DNA of 6,279 nucleotides from assembly GCA_002316345.1 (NCBI GenBank), contig DCDI01000048.1, positions 4,684 through 10,962 of the forward strand, read 5' to 3'. A model generated the notes under the pieces. That model saw only the letters and a program-made list of their open reading frames with translations. It had not been told where the DNA came from and made no database searches. The translations under genes were made by a program, and so were the position numbers. The stretch comes from Phyllobacteriaceae bacterium UBA1059. Lineage in GTDB: Bacteria; Pseudomonadota; Alphaproteobacteria; Rhizobiales; Rhizobiaceae. Positions 1 through 6,279 of the stretch are shown piece by piece. The number at the start of each line of letters is the position of its first letter. The first letter of the stretch is position 1.

Positions 1-1393
1 GCTTGCGCTCGGGCAGGGTTTCATCGACGGGGAAGGAGGTCACGACCTCCTTGTTGAGTTCGTTGGCAACGTCGATCGTGCCTTCCCAGGCCGGCGTGCC
101 GAGATCGCTTTCAATCGTCGACAGGCTGTAGCCGTCGAGCTGGCGAAGGAACTGCTCACCGGACAGAAGCTGGCTCAGTGCGCGGTCGCCGATGCGGAAC
201 AGCTGAAGCTTGGCCGTGTCCATGTTGACGGTGACGAGCGGCAGACCGTGGCGGCCAGCGGACGGCAGCACGAAGGCATCGCCAGTAAAGCGGGCGGACG
301 GCGTCCGGTCGCGCACATAAAGGTTCAGCGTCACCGGCGCCTGCAGGCTCTCGCCGATGGCGGCCGGCAGTCCGCTACGGAACGTGACGCGGTATTCGTG
401 GCCATGTTCAAGGCCGTCGATGCAGATCTGCTTGTCTTTCGCCTCGATCGCAGGCGGCGCCTTGCCGTCCAGTGTGACGAAGGTTGCGTAGTCCGTTCCG
501 GACTTGACCAGTTCTTCTGAGAACTGAGCGCAGATGCGCGGCGTGGCGGAGTCGGCATCGACTGAATTGTCGAGGATGCGGAAGCCCTTGCGCACCTTCA
601 AGTCGGCAAAGGCCGCTTGCACTTCGGCGTCGTTGACGAGGTCGAGGCTCGCTTCATAGGCGCTGAGGGCAGGACGGTAGAGGTCCTTGCGATCGAGGGC
701 TGCGGCTAGTGCTGCGAGGGCGTCGGCGCGCTGTGTGGCGCTGCGGCTGGACAGGTAGCCGTTCAGCGCAGCCGATGTCGCATTGGCGTTGAAGGTCTGC
801 TGGTCGCTATAGCCTGAAGGCGTTGCAGCCAGGGATGCGCGCGTCAGCTCGGTCCAGATCCCGGCATCATCCGGGGAAAGCGCCAGCGCCTTCGTAAACA
901 GTTCTGTCGCGCCGGCCGGATCGGCTTCAACCGTCTGGCGGGCTTGCGCGAGGAGGTCGTTCAGGCCTGCGCCGTCGTCAATCTGCGTGGCTGTGACCGT
1001 AGCGCGATACTTGCGTGCGGTGTCGACAATATCTGCTGGCAAGAAGGTCAGCGCGGCCGGCGCGCCGAGGTCGGGTTCGGCAGCCTGATCGACGACCTTT
1101 CCGGCGATCGCACCCGGCGCCTCGATCGTCTTATCGAAGTCGGATTTCAGAAAGCACCACTGCGCCTTCGAGTTGTAGGTGAAAGCGCGGCAGGTCTTGT
1201 CATCCAGGCAGGTTGCTTCACACTGATCGAGCGACAGGCCCTTTTCCGTGCGCAAGTCGAAGCCGAAATAATCGACATCCGGCGTGGTCTCGATTGTGCG
1301 AGCGGATTGCGCCGAGGCGCCACCGACCAACGCCAGCCCAAGCAAAACGGCGCCAAACCACGCGCCCAGTTTACCCCGTGCCTGCAACGCCAT
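1..1393 (-). CDS. Alpha-2-macroglobulin family protein with N-terminal PAN domain (partial, 3' end outside window)
   Basis: An uninterrupted reading frame runs from ATG at 1393 to the left edge, giving 464 codons with no stop. The start is preceded by a GGGGGA ribosome site (1403-1398, 4-nt spacer). Residues 1-28 form a signal peptide (basic start, hydrophobic core, cleavage after GASA); there is no lipobox cysteine, so a soluble periplasmic protein is expected, unlike lipoprotein YfhM of E. coli. Residues about 40-86 look like a PAN/apple module with Cys58, Cys62, Cys68 and Cys80. Residues about 139-195 are helical and TPR-like (ATELFTKALALSPDD). Cys288 and Cys324 sit in the next domain and may pair. 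From about 367 the pattern ARFTGDAFVLPSAGR...LQLFRIGDRAL is typical of the first macroglobulin domain of bacterial members. The family usually exceeds 1,500 residues, so the bait region and any CxEQ thioester lie outside. Known family role: protease trapping in the periplasm. Family assignment is firm; the target protease is unknown. Confidence 0.9.
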   Translation of the reverse strand, partial: MALQARGKLGAWFGAVLLGLALVGGASAQSARTIETTPDVDYFGFDLRTEKGLSLDQCEATCLDDKTCRAFTYNSKAQWCFLKSDFDKTIEAPGAIAGKVVDQAAEPDLGAPAALTFLPADIVDTARKYRATVTATQIDDGAGLNDLLAQARQTVEADPAGATELFTKALALSPDDAGIWTELTRASLAATPSGYSDQQTFNANATSAALNGYLSSRSATQRADALAALAAALDRKDLYRPALSAYEASLDLVNDAEVQAAFADLKVRKGFRILDNSVDADSATPRICAQFSEELVKSGTDYATFVTLDGKAPPAIEAKDKQICIDGLEHGHEYRVTFRSGLPAAIGESLQAPVTLNLYVRDRTPSARFTGDAFVLPSAGRHGLPLVTVNMDTAKLQLFRIGDRALSQLLSGEQFLRQLDGYSLSTIESDLGTPAWEGTIDVANELNKEVVTSFPVDETLPERK

Positions 1394-1606
1394 GTCGTCC
1401 CCCAAGACTTGCCAGTTCGGCAGGCACATGAACGCTGCTCGGTACTGGAGTCAATCAGGCAGTTTTTGCAGGATCAACTTAAGTGGAGGCCAAGTTGTTT
1501 CGCGACTAAGCGCGTCATCCCCGACCTGCCAAGGCGGCCATCGATCGCGTCACCTCATCGACATTTCCGTGCGCCATAAGCTTTGAGGCTGTGGTCTAAT
1601 TTTCCC

Positions 1607-1668
1607 GTTTCCTGTCGCAATCGCGCCGACTGACGGGCAAGGAACGTTGCAGATTTGCGACCGGGAAC
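1607..1668. repeat. Long imperfect inverted repeat upstream of the transporter operon
   Basis: The left arm GTTTCCTGTCGCAA (1607-1620) pairs with the right arm TTGCGACCGGGAAC (1655-1668). There are 7 perfect pairs, one T/C mismatch, then 6 further pairs of which one is G-T. The intervening sequence is 34 nt. It lies upstream of the proposed promoter, so it could be a two-site operator rather than a transcript structure. If transcription begins further upstream it would instead fold as a leader hairpin. The function is unknown; only the base pairing is directly seen. Confidence 0.45.
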
Positions 1669-1685
1669 ACGGCAAAAGCCGCACT

Positions 1686-1714
1686 TTGACATATCGGGCG
1701 CAATGCTCAATTGT
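1686..1714 (+). promoter_or_regulatory. Candidate sigma-70-type promoter for the transporter operon
   Basis: TTGACA at 1686-1691 matches the -35 consensus exactly. With a 17-bp spacer the -10 position is AATTGT (1709-1714), which matches TATAAT at only 3 of 6 positions. Weak -10 elements are common in alphaproteobacteria. Transcription would start near 1720 and leave a leader of about 30 nt before the ATG at 1751. The -10 match is poor, so this is tentative. Confidence 0.35.
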
Positions 1715-1738
1715 AGCGACAATAAGGCAACATCAAGC

Positions 1739-1744
1739 GGGAGA
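1739..1744 (+). promoter_or_regulatory. Ribosome binding site fixing the start of the solute-binding protein
   Basis: GGGAGA lies 6 nt before the ATG at 1751. It supports that start over the in-frame TTG at 1655 and ATG at 1703, neither of which has a comparable site or would place a normal N-region before the twin-arginine motif. Confidence 0.7.
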
Positions 1745-1750
1745 ACCTCG

Positions 1751-3403
1751 ATGACCTTCTTCAAGAACAACGGGAACAAGGTACCGGATCACATCCACGC
1801 CGCAGCCGACCAGGTGAAGGCGGGCGGTCTCGACCGGCGCGAGTTCCTGGCGCTTGCCAGCGTTTTCGGCGCTTCCAGCGCGATGGCCTATGGCATGATC
1901 GGCCTGCCGACGCCGGCCCTTGCGCAGGATGCTCAACCGAAGAAGGGCGGCGTGCTCAAGGTCAACATGTCGATCCGCACGCCGAAGGATCCGCGTCTGG
2001 CCGACTGGACCGAGATCGCCAACTCCCAGCGACAGTCCCTGGAAGCCCTGGTTCTTTATACCCCGGAATACACGTTCGAGCCTTATCTGCTCGAAAGCTG
2101 GGAAGTGAACGACAACGCCACCGAATATGTCATGAAGTTGCGTCCGGACGCGGTTTGGACGAACGGCGATCCCCTGGTTGCCGACCACCTGATGTTCAAT
2201 CTCACACGCTGGTGCGACAAGTCCGTGGAAGGCAATTCCATGGTGGCGCGCATGGGCACGCTGGTTGATCAGGCCACCGGCAAAATCCGTGACAGCGGCG
2301 CCACCGTTGTGGATGATCATACGGTCAAGATCACGCTCACTGAGCCGGATATCTCCTTCATTCCGAACCTGGCGGATTATCCCTGCCTCGTCGTGCACCC
2401 GACTTTCGACAAGGATGGTTCGGACTTCACGCGCAACAAGATCGGCACCGGTCCGTTCGAGCTGGAATCCTTCGCGGTCGGCGAACGCGTCGTCTACAAG
2501 CGGCGTGAGGACGGCAAGTGGTGGGGTGGCGAGGTCATGCTCGATGGCGTCGAGTTCATCGACTACGGCACCGATCCGTCTGCTGCGGTGAACGCCTTCG
2601 AGGCGGGCGAAGTCCACGCCAATTACGAGACCACGCCGGACTATCTCGACATCATGGATGGGCTCGGCCTCCAGCGCAACGAAGCGGTGACGTCGATCAC
2701 CATCGTGGCGCGCACCAACGTCACCAACAAGCCTTACGACGATCAGCGCGTGCGCAACGCCCTGCAGCTCGGCGTCGACAATGCCGTGGTGATGCAGCTT
2801 GGCGTCGATAATGCGGGCGTTGTGGCGGAAAACCACCATGTTGCGCCAATCCATCCCGAATATGTCGAGCTGCCGAAGGTCGCTCGCGATGTCGAGAAGG
2901 CAAAGGCGCTGCTGGCTGAGGCCGGTGCCGCCGATTTCGAGCATGAGCTGATCTCGTCGGACGAAGACTGGCACAAGAACACAGGCGACGCGATTGCCGC
3001 CCAGCTGCGCGATGCCGGCATCAAGGTGAAGCGTACGGTTCTGCCGGGTTCCACCTTCTGGAATGACTGGACGAAGTACCCGTATTCCCTCACCAACTGG
3101 ACCATGCGTCCGCTTGGCGTGCAGGTTCTGGCGCTTGCCTACCGCACCGGCGAAGCATGGAACGAAACGGGCTGGTCAAACAAGGAATTCGACGAGAAGC
3201 TCGCCAAGGCCCTGTCGATCATCGATCCGGAACAGCGCAAGACGGTGATGGGCGACGTCGAGAAGATCCTGCAGGACTCCGGCATCATCATCCTGCCTTA
3301 TTGGCGCAAGGTGTATAACCACTACCAGCCGGTGGTGCATAACTACATCCAGCACCCGATGCAGCAGCTGAACCTGGGCAAGGTCTGGCTCGACGAAGCC
3401 TGA
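1751..3403 (+). CDS. Peptide/nickel-type ABC transporter solute-binding protein (family 5), Tat-exported
   Basis: This 550-residue protein is a DppA/OppA-like (SBP_bac_5) periplasmic receptor that hands ligand to the permeases encoded downstream. Residues 1-58 are a twin-arginine signal: a long polar N-region, DRREFLAL with Arg29-Arg30, a hydrophobic stretch, and an ALA cleavage site before Gln59. There is no lipobox. Family hallmarks include the early strand GGVLKVNMS, LESWEVNDNATEYVMKLR with VWTNGDPLVADH (the usual 'W.F.LR.GV.F.DG.P..A.D' block), GTGPF at 232-236, and DQRVRNAL at 331-338. The length is normal for the family. The start at 1751 is chosen for its ribosome site and because it gives a standard Tat N-region. 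Residues 339-355 carry a doubled QLGVDNA. Mature-region Cys155 and Cys212 could form a disulfide, though the Tat route exports folded proteins. It is first in the operon, and the hairpins after it may raise its level relative to the permeases. Peptide is the most likely ligand class, but this family also binds nickel, sugars and opines, and the sequence does not settle it. Confidence 0.93.
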   Translation: MTFFKNNGNKVPDHIHAAADQVKAGGLDRREFLALASVFGASSAMAYGMIGLPTPALAQDAQPKKGGVLKVNMSIRTPKDPRLADWTEIANSQRQSLEALVLYTPEYTFEPYLLESWEVNDNATEYVMKLRPDAVWTNGDPLVADHLMFNLTRWCDKSVEGNSMVARMGTLVDQATGKIRDSGATVVDDHTVKITLTEPDISFIPNLADYPCLVVHPTFDKDGSDFTRNKIGTGPFELESFAVGERVVYKRREDGKWWGGEVMLDGVEFIDYGTDPSAAVNAFEAGEVHANYETTPDYLDIMDGLGLQRNEAVTSITIVARTNVTNKPYDDQRVRNALQLGVDNAVVMQLGVDNAGVVAENHHVAPIHPEYVELPKVARDVEKAKALLAEAGAADFEHELISSDEDWHKNTGDAIAAQLRDAGIKVKRTVLPGSTFWNDWTKYPYSLTNWTMRPLGVQVLALAYRTGEAWNETGWSNKEFDEKLAKALSIIDPEQRKTVMGDVEKILQDSGIIILPYWRKVYNHYQPVVHNYIQHPMQQLNLGKVWLDEA

Positions 3404-3409
3404 TCCATT

Positions 3410-3433
3410 CGGGCGTCGTTTACGCGGCGCCCG
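3410..3433 (+). terminator. Intercistronic hairpin after the solute-binding protein gene
   Basis: The stem CGGGCGTCG (3410-3418) pairs with CGGCGCCCG (3425-3433) over 9 bp with one G-T pair, around the loop TTTACG. It begins 6 nt after the stop codon. The following CTTCTTC is only partly T-rich, so it is more likely an mRNA-stabilising or leaky terminator hairpin than a full stop. Confidence 0.5.
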
Positions 3434-3462
3434 CTTCTTCAAGGGCGGAAAGGTCCGACCTT

Positions 3463-3494
3463 CAGCAATTCGTCGCTTTCACGCGAATTGCCTG
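3463..3494 (+). repeat. Perfect 8-bp inverted repeat in the gap between receptor and permease
   Basis: GCAATTCG (3465-3472) and CGAATTGC (3484-3491) are exact reverse complements around an 11-nt loop. A bulged C at 3492 allows two more pairs (CA with TG), extending the stem to 3463-3494. No T tract follows, so this reads as an RNA stem or a protein-binding palindrome, not a terminator. Confidence 0.45.
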
Positions 3495-3506
3495 ACCCCA
3501 ACCTCA

Positions 3507-3535
3507 AGCACTCCCCATCGGGCGTGCTCGATTTT
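3507..3535 (+). terminator. Candidate intrinsic terminator or attenuator before the first permease
   Basis: AGCAC (3507-3511) pairs with GTGCT (3524-3528). Inside, CCC (3513-3515) pairs with GGG (3520-3522) across a T/C internal mismatch with a CATC loop. TTTT at 3532-3535 follows closely, as in a weak rho-independent terminator. It lies only 14 nt upstream of the permease ATG, so partial termination here would reduce permease and ATPase expression relative to the binding protein. Confidence 0.4.
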
Positions 3536-3549
3536 CGGCAGGGGATGCA

Positions 3550-4587
3550 ATGTTATCGTTCATCTTGCGCAGACTGGGCATCATGGCACTGACCATGTTC
3601 GCCCTGACTGTGGTTGTTTTCTTCCTCGTCAACCTTGAGCCCAACCTCAAGAAACTGGCGATCACGCAGACGGAGTCGCGCGCCACCGCCGAGCAGCTCG
3701 AATCCTGGCTTGAGCGCAACGGCTATCGCCAGAACTTCTTTGTGCGCTACGGCCAGTGGCTGGGCGTGGTGCCCAAGCAGCCCAACATCGACGCTGCAAC
3801 GGGCCAAGCCATTCCGCGCTTCCGCTTCTGCGACGAGCCGTCCGAACCCGCTTATTCCGGCTTGTTGCAGGGCGAGTTCGGCTGTTCCACCAAGTTCCGC
3901 GTGCCCGTTGCCGAACGGCTGTTCCCAGCACTGGGAGCAACCGGAATCCTGATGTTCTGGGTCATGGCCGTGATGGTCCCGATCTCGCTGCTGATCGGCG
4001 TGCTGGCCGGCATGCGCGAAGGGTCGCGGACCGATCGCACGCTATCCATGGCTTCGATCACCACCACGGCAACACCGGAATATGTCTCGGGCGTCATCTT
4101 CACGGTCATCTTCGCCTCATGGCTCGGCTGGCTGAATGGTTCGGCCGCAACGGCGACGAACCAGGGCATCACCTTCTCCAACTTCACCCTGCCGGTCATG
4201 ACCATGGCGATCTACGGCATCGGCTATATCGCCCGCATGACGCGCGCTTCCATGGTGGAGGTGATGACGCAGCAATATATCCGCACCGCGCGTTTGAAGG
4301 GCCTGTCCTTCAGCTCGGTCGTCATCAAGCATGCTCTGCGCAATGCGCTGATCGCGCCCTTCACCGTCATCATGCTGCAATTCCCATGGCTGCTGACGGG
4401 CGTCGTGATCGTTGAAACGATGTTCCGTTACCAGGGCTTCGGTTATGCGCTCGTTGAGGGTGCGGCCAACAACGACATCGACCTTCTTCTCGGCTGTTCG
4501 CTGGTCTCGGTTTTCGTTGTGCTGTTTACGCAGCTCATCTCGGATATCGGCTACGCTTACCTCAACCCGCGCATTCGCGTGCAGTAG
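3550..4587 (+). CDS. Peptide-type ABC transporter permease, DppB-like
   Basis: This 345-residue inner-membrane subunit should form half of the translocation channel. The predicted layout is one N-terminal membrane helix (about 9-29), a large periplasmic segment (about 30-125), then helices near 130-155, 175-195, 212-230, 265-290 and 310-335, the usual six for a DppB subunit. The ATPase-coupling EAA loop is clear at about 243-272 (YIRTARLKGLSFSSV...HALRNAL). The periplasmic segment carries Cys94 and Cys112, a possible disulfide. The start is supported by AGGGG at 3540-3544, 5 nt before the ATG. An ATG at 3545 is out of frame. The length agrees with the family. The gene follows the binding protein after the hairpin-rich gap and precedes the second permease by 12 nt, so the permeases are surely co-transcribed. 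Confidence 0.93.
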   Translation: MLSFILRRLGIMALTMFALTVVVFFLVNLEPNLKKLAITQTESRATAEQLESWLERNGYRQNFFVRYGQWLGVVPKQPNIDAATGQAIPRFRFCDEPSEPAYSGLLQGEFGCSTKFRVPVAERLFPALGATGILMFWVMAVMVPISLLIGVLAGMREGSRTDRTLSMASITTTATPEYVSGVIFTVIFASWLGWLNGSAATATNQGITFSNFTLPVMTMAIYGIGYIARMTRASMVEVMTQQYIRTARLKGLSFSSVVIKHALRNALIAPFTVIMLQFPWLLTGVVIVETMFRYQGFGYALVEGAANNDIDLLLGCSLVSVFVVLFTQLISDIGYAYLNPRIRVQ

Positions 4588-4599
4588 GGCGGATACCTG

Positions 4600-5757
4600 A
4601 TGCAAATGGATTATCTCGGCATCACAGGCATCGTCCTCGGCGTTCTCAAGCAGTTCTGGCCGGTCTGGCTGGCGCTCGCTCTGGTGCTGGTTGCGAGCTT
4701 CACCTTCAAGAAGCGCCTCGGGCTCTACGGTCACCTGTTCGACTCCGGCGTCGGCATTGCCGGCGTCATGATCTGCCTGTTCTGGCTGTTCACCGCCATG
4801 TTCGCGGCCGTTGTCGTGACCTTCGATCCGCTGGCGCAGGTCGCGATCATGAAGGACGCTCTGCCCGGGGCGATCGACCCGCAATCGGGCGTCGCCTATC
4901 TCTTTGGGGGAGACCGGTTGGCGCGCGATATCTTCAGCCGGATGGTTTATGGCAGCCGCATCGTGCTGATCATCGCGCCGGCCGCAACAGCCTTCGCGCT
5001 GATGGTTGGCACGACGCTCGGCCTGCCGGCGGGATACTATGGTGGGCGCATCGATTCGGTGTTGTCGTTTCTGGCGAACCTCGTGCTCGCGTTCCCGGTC
5101 ATCCTGCTGTTCTACCTGCTGGTGACGCCTGGCATCATGGATACGCCGATCCCTTACGCACTGGCTGCGGTGTTCTTCCTGTTCCCGATCGTGTTTTTTG
5201 CGGTGCTGTTCTTTACCCGCTTCAAGACGCGGCCGGAGCGCCTTTACCCACTGCTCGGCTTGACGCTGGTGCTGGGCGCCTGGATTTATGCGGGGCTGGT
5301 ATTCGACGCCGATCCGCTCGGCCTGATCTCGATTTCGCCCAACCAGCTCAACATCTTCGTGGCCGTGGTGTTCGCGTCCAGCCCCGGCGTGTTCCGGATC
5401 GTGCGCGGCCTGGTGATGGACATCAAGACGCGAGACTATGTGGCGGCGGCGCAAACGCGCGGCGAGACGCCATGGTACATCATGCTGTGGGAAATCCTGC
5501 CAAATGCGCGCGGACCGCTGATCGTGGATGCCTGTTTGCGCATCGGCTACACCACGATCCTGCTCGGCACGCTCGGTTACTTCGGCTTGGGGCTCGCGCC
5601 CGAAAGCCCGGATTGGGGTACCTCGATCAAGGAAGCCAGCCGGCTCCTGCGCGCACAGATCCATCCGGCTTTGCCGCCGACGATCGCCCTGATGTCTTTC
5701 GTATTAGGGCTCAACCTGCTTGCCGATGCCCTGCGTGAGCAATCGATGAAAGATTGA
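4600..5757 (+). CDS. Peptide-type ABC transporter permease, DppC-like, enlarged
   Basis: This is the partner permease, 385 residues long where DppC/OppC are usually near 300. Hallmarks in order: GGDRLARDIFSRMVYGSR (103-120), matching the 'GTD..GRD..SR..YG.R' block; the EAA loop at about 279-308 (DYVAAAQTRGETPW...ILPNARGPL); and GLGLAPESPDWG (329-340). About eight or nine hydrophobic segments can be seen, near 11-36, 51-75, 121-145, 155-178, 185-207, 214-235, 250-265, 315-331 and 358-376, against six in DppC. The extra length comes from an additional N-terminal helix and a hydrophobic pair near 185-235, placed between the usual third helix and the EAA loop. The ATG at 4600 is chosen because GGGCGGA at 4587-4593 lies about 6 nt upstream; the ATG at 4606 is a less likely alternative. 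The ATPase gene begins 10 nt after the stop. Confidence 0.92.
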   Translation: MQMDYLGITGIVLGVLKQFWPVWLALALVLVASFTFKKRLGLYGHLFDSGVGIAGVMICLFWLFTAMFAAVVVTFDPLAQVAIMKDALPGAIDPQSGVAYLFGGDRLARDIFSRMVYGSRIVLIIAPAATAFALMVGTTLGLPAGYYGGRIDSVLSFLANLVLAFPVILLFYLLVTPGIMDTPIPYALAAVFFLFPIVFFAVLFFTRFKTRPERLYPLLGLTLVLGAWIYAGLVFDADPLGLISISPNQLNIFVAVVFASSPGVFRIVRGLVMDIKTRDYVAAAQTRGETPWYIMLWEILPNARGPLIVDACLRIGYTTILLGTLGYFGLGLAPESPDWGTSIKEASRLLRAQIHPALPPTIALMSFVLGLNLLADALREQSMKD

Positions 5758-5767
5758 GGAGACGGCG

Positions 5768-6279
5768 ATGAACCAGCACGTCAGCAATCTGCAACCGGAA
5801 ACCGACGCCCAGCCGATCCTCGAGATCGAGAACCTGTCGATCTCCTTCTTTACCCGAAAGGGTGAAATCCCTGCGGTGATGGACTTCTCCTGCTCGGTGA
5901 TGCCGGGAGAGGCGATGGGGATCGTCGGCGAAAGCGGCTGCGGCAAGTCCACCGTGTCGCTCGGCATCATGCGCGACCTCTCCAATGTCGGGAAGATCGT
6001 CGGTGGGCGCATCAAGTTCCAGGGCAAGGACATGGGCGACATGTCGGATGCCGAGCTGCGCGCCATTCGCGGCAACAAGATCGCGATGATCTATCAGGAG
6101 CCGATGGCGTCGCTGAACCCGGCGATGAAGATCGGTCAGCAGCTGATGGAAGTGCCGATCATCCACGACAAGGTGTCCAAGGAGGAGGCCTATCAACGCG
6201 CCTTGGAGACCGTGCGCGCGGTGAAGCTGCCGGACCCTGAACGCATGATGCGCTCTTATCCGCATCAGCTCTCCGGCGG
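5768..6279 (+). CDS. Peptide-type ABC transporter ATP-binding protein, DppD-like (partial, 3' end outside window)
   Basis: The first 170 codons of the cytoplasmic ATPase that powers the importer are present. Walker A is GESGCGKST at residues 54-62, and the Q-loop is in MIYQEPMASLNP with Gln110. The Dpp/Opp-type spacing and sequence are typical. The window ends inside the signature motif: LSG is complete (168-170) and the next glycine codon has two of its three bases. Walker B, the D-loop, the H-loop and the C-terminal oligopeptide-binding extension lie outside. The ribosome site AGGAGA (5757-5762) overlaps the last base of the preceding TGA and sits 5 nt before the ATG, which fits translational coupling with the permease. 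It could be a single ATPase or the first half of a fused double ATPase, since many alphaproteobacterial peptide importers encode two domains in one protein. Confidence 0.94.
   Translation, partial: MNQHVSNLQPETDAQPILEIENLSISFFTRKGEIPAVMDFSCSVMPGEAMGIVGESGCGKSTVSLGIMRDLSNVGKIVGGRIKFQGKDMGDMSDAELRAIRGNKIAMIYQEPMASLNPAMKIGQQLMEVPIIHDKVSKEEAYQRALETVRAVKLPDPERMMRSYPHQLSG

Larger units (their letters stand above)
1394..1750. other. Divergent intergenic region between the macroglobulin and transporter genes
   Basis: This 357-bp stretch separates two divergently oriented genes and must carry both promoters. I see no convincing gene in it: the frames crossing it are out-of-frame shadows or upstream extensions of the solute-binding protein frame. 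It contains a candidate promoter (1686-1714) and a long imperfect inverted repeat (1607-1668). There is also a short inverted repeat, CAACTT (1475-1480) and AAGTTG (1492-1497), around an 11-nt gap. A small hairpin at 1408-1424 lies in the probable leader of the minus-strand gene. I could not find a good -35/-10 pair for the macroglobulin gene. No tRNA, riboswitch or mobile element features were recognised. Confidence 0.7.

Noticed and set aside
1426..1445. Possible sigma-54 (-24/-12) promoter from GGCAC and GCTGC
   Set aside because: The GG-to-GC spacing is one base short of the required N10 and the -12 half is a poor match.
944..1579. Plus-strand open frame of 211 codons
   Set aside because: It overlaps the signal peptide and PAN region of the macroglobulin gene on the other strand and shows no family resemblance.
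1655..1750. Upstream TTG (1655) and ATG (1703) starts for the solute-binding protein
   Set aside because: They would add a non-signal-like 16-32 residue extension, would overlap the right arm of the inverted repeat or the candidate promoter, and lack a good ribosome site. The ATG at 1751 has GGGAGA correctly spaced.
1733..2974. Minus-strand open frame of 413 codons opposite the solute-binding protein
   Set aside because: It is fully antisense to a well-supported gene, with low-complexity composition and no recognisable motif. Stop-free antisense frames are common in this base composition.
4117..5664. Long minus-strand open frame of 515 codons opposite the permeases
   Set aside because: It is antisense to two clearly recognisable permeases. 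Its translation is rich in Arg, His, Asp, Glu and Gln with no domain pattern, as expected from the reverse frame of GC-rich membrane-protein codons.
5704..6265. Minus-strand open frames over the ATPase gene
   Set aside because: They are antisense to a sequence with clear Walker A and Q-loop motifs, and have no features of their own.

Overview
The window looks like a chromosomal segment of an alphaproteobacterium, most likely from the Rhizobiaceae or a close relative. The evidence is GC-rich coding sequence with strong third-position G/C bias, a Tat-exported family 5 solute-binding protein followed by its permeases, and a bacterial alpha-2-macroglobulin with an N-terminal PAN domain. All of these recall rhizobial proteins from memory; no database search was possible.

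Layout. Positions 1-1393 (minus strand) hold the first 464 codons of an alpha-2-macroglobulin family protein that runs off the left edge: signal peptide, PAN/apple-like module, short helical TPR-like stretch, a two-cysteine domain, then the first macroglobulin-like domain. Positions 1394-1750 are a divergent intergenic region with a candidate promoter and a long imperfect inverted repeat. From 1751 to the right edge runs a plus-strand peptide/nickel-type (Dpp/Opp family) ABC importer operon: Tat-dependent solute-binding protein (1751-3403), a 146-bp gap with three successive hairpins (3404-3549), DppB-type permease (3550-4587), an enlarged DppC-type permease (4600-5757), and an ATPase (5768 to the edge) cut inside its ABC signature motif. 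A second ATPase would be expected downstream.

How it works together. The binding protein should capture a peptide or similar small ligand in the periplasm and deliver it to the permease heterodimer, powered by the cytoplasmic ATPase(s). The alpha-2-macroglobulin is a periplasmic protein of a family thought to trap proteases. Sharing a divergent control region with a peptide importer may be coincidence or may reflect a common envelope or peptide-related role. Overall this is mainly a well-formed, conventional transporter locus. I found no clearly new system; the points worth a second look are the intergenic structures, the enlarged permease and the divergent pairing.
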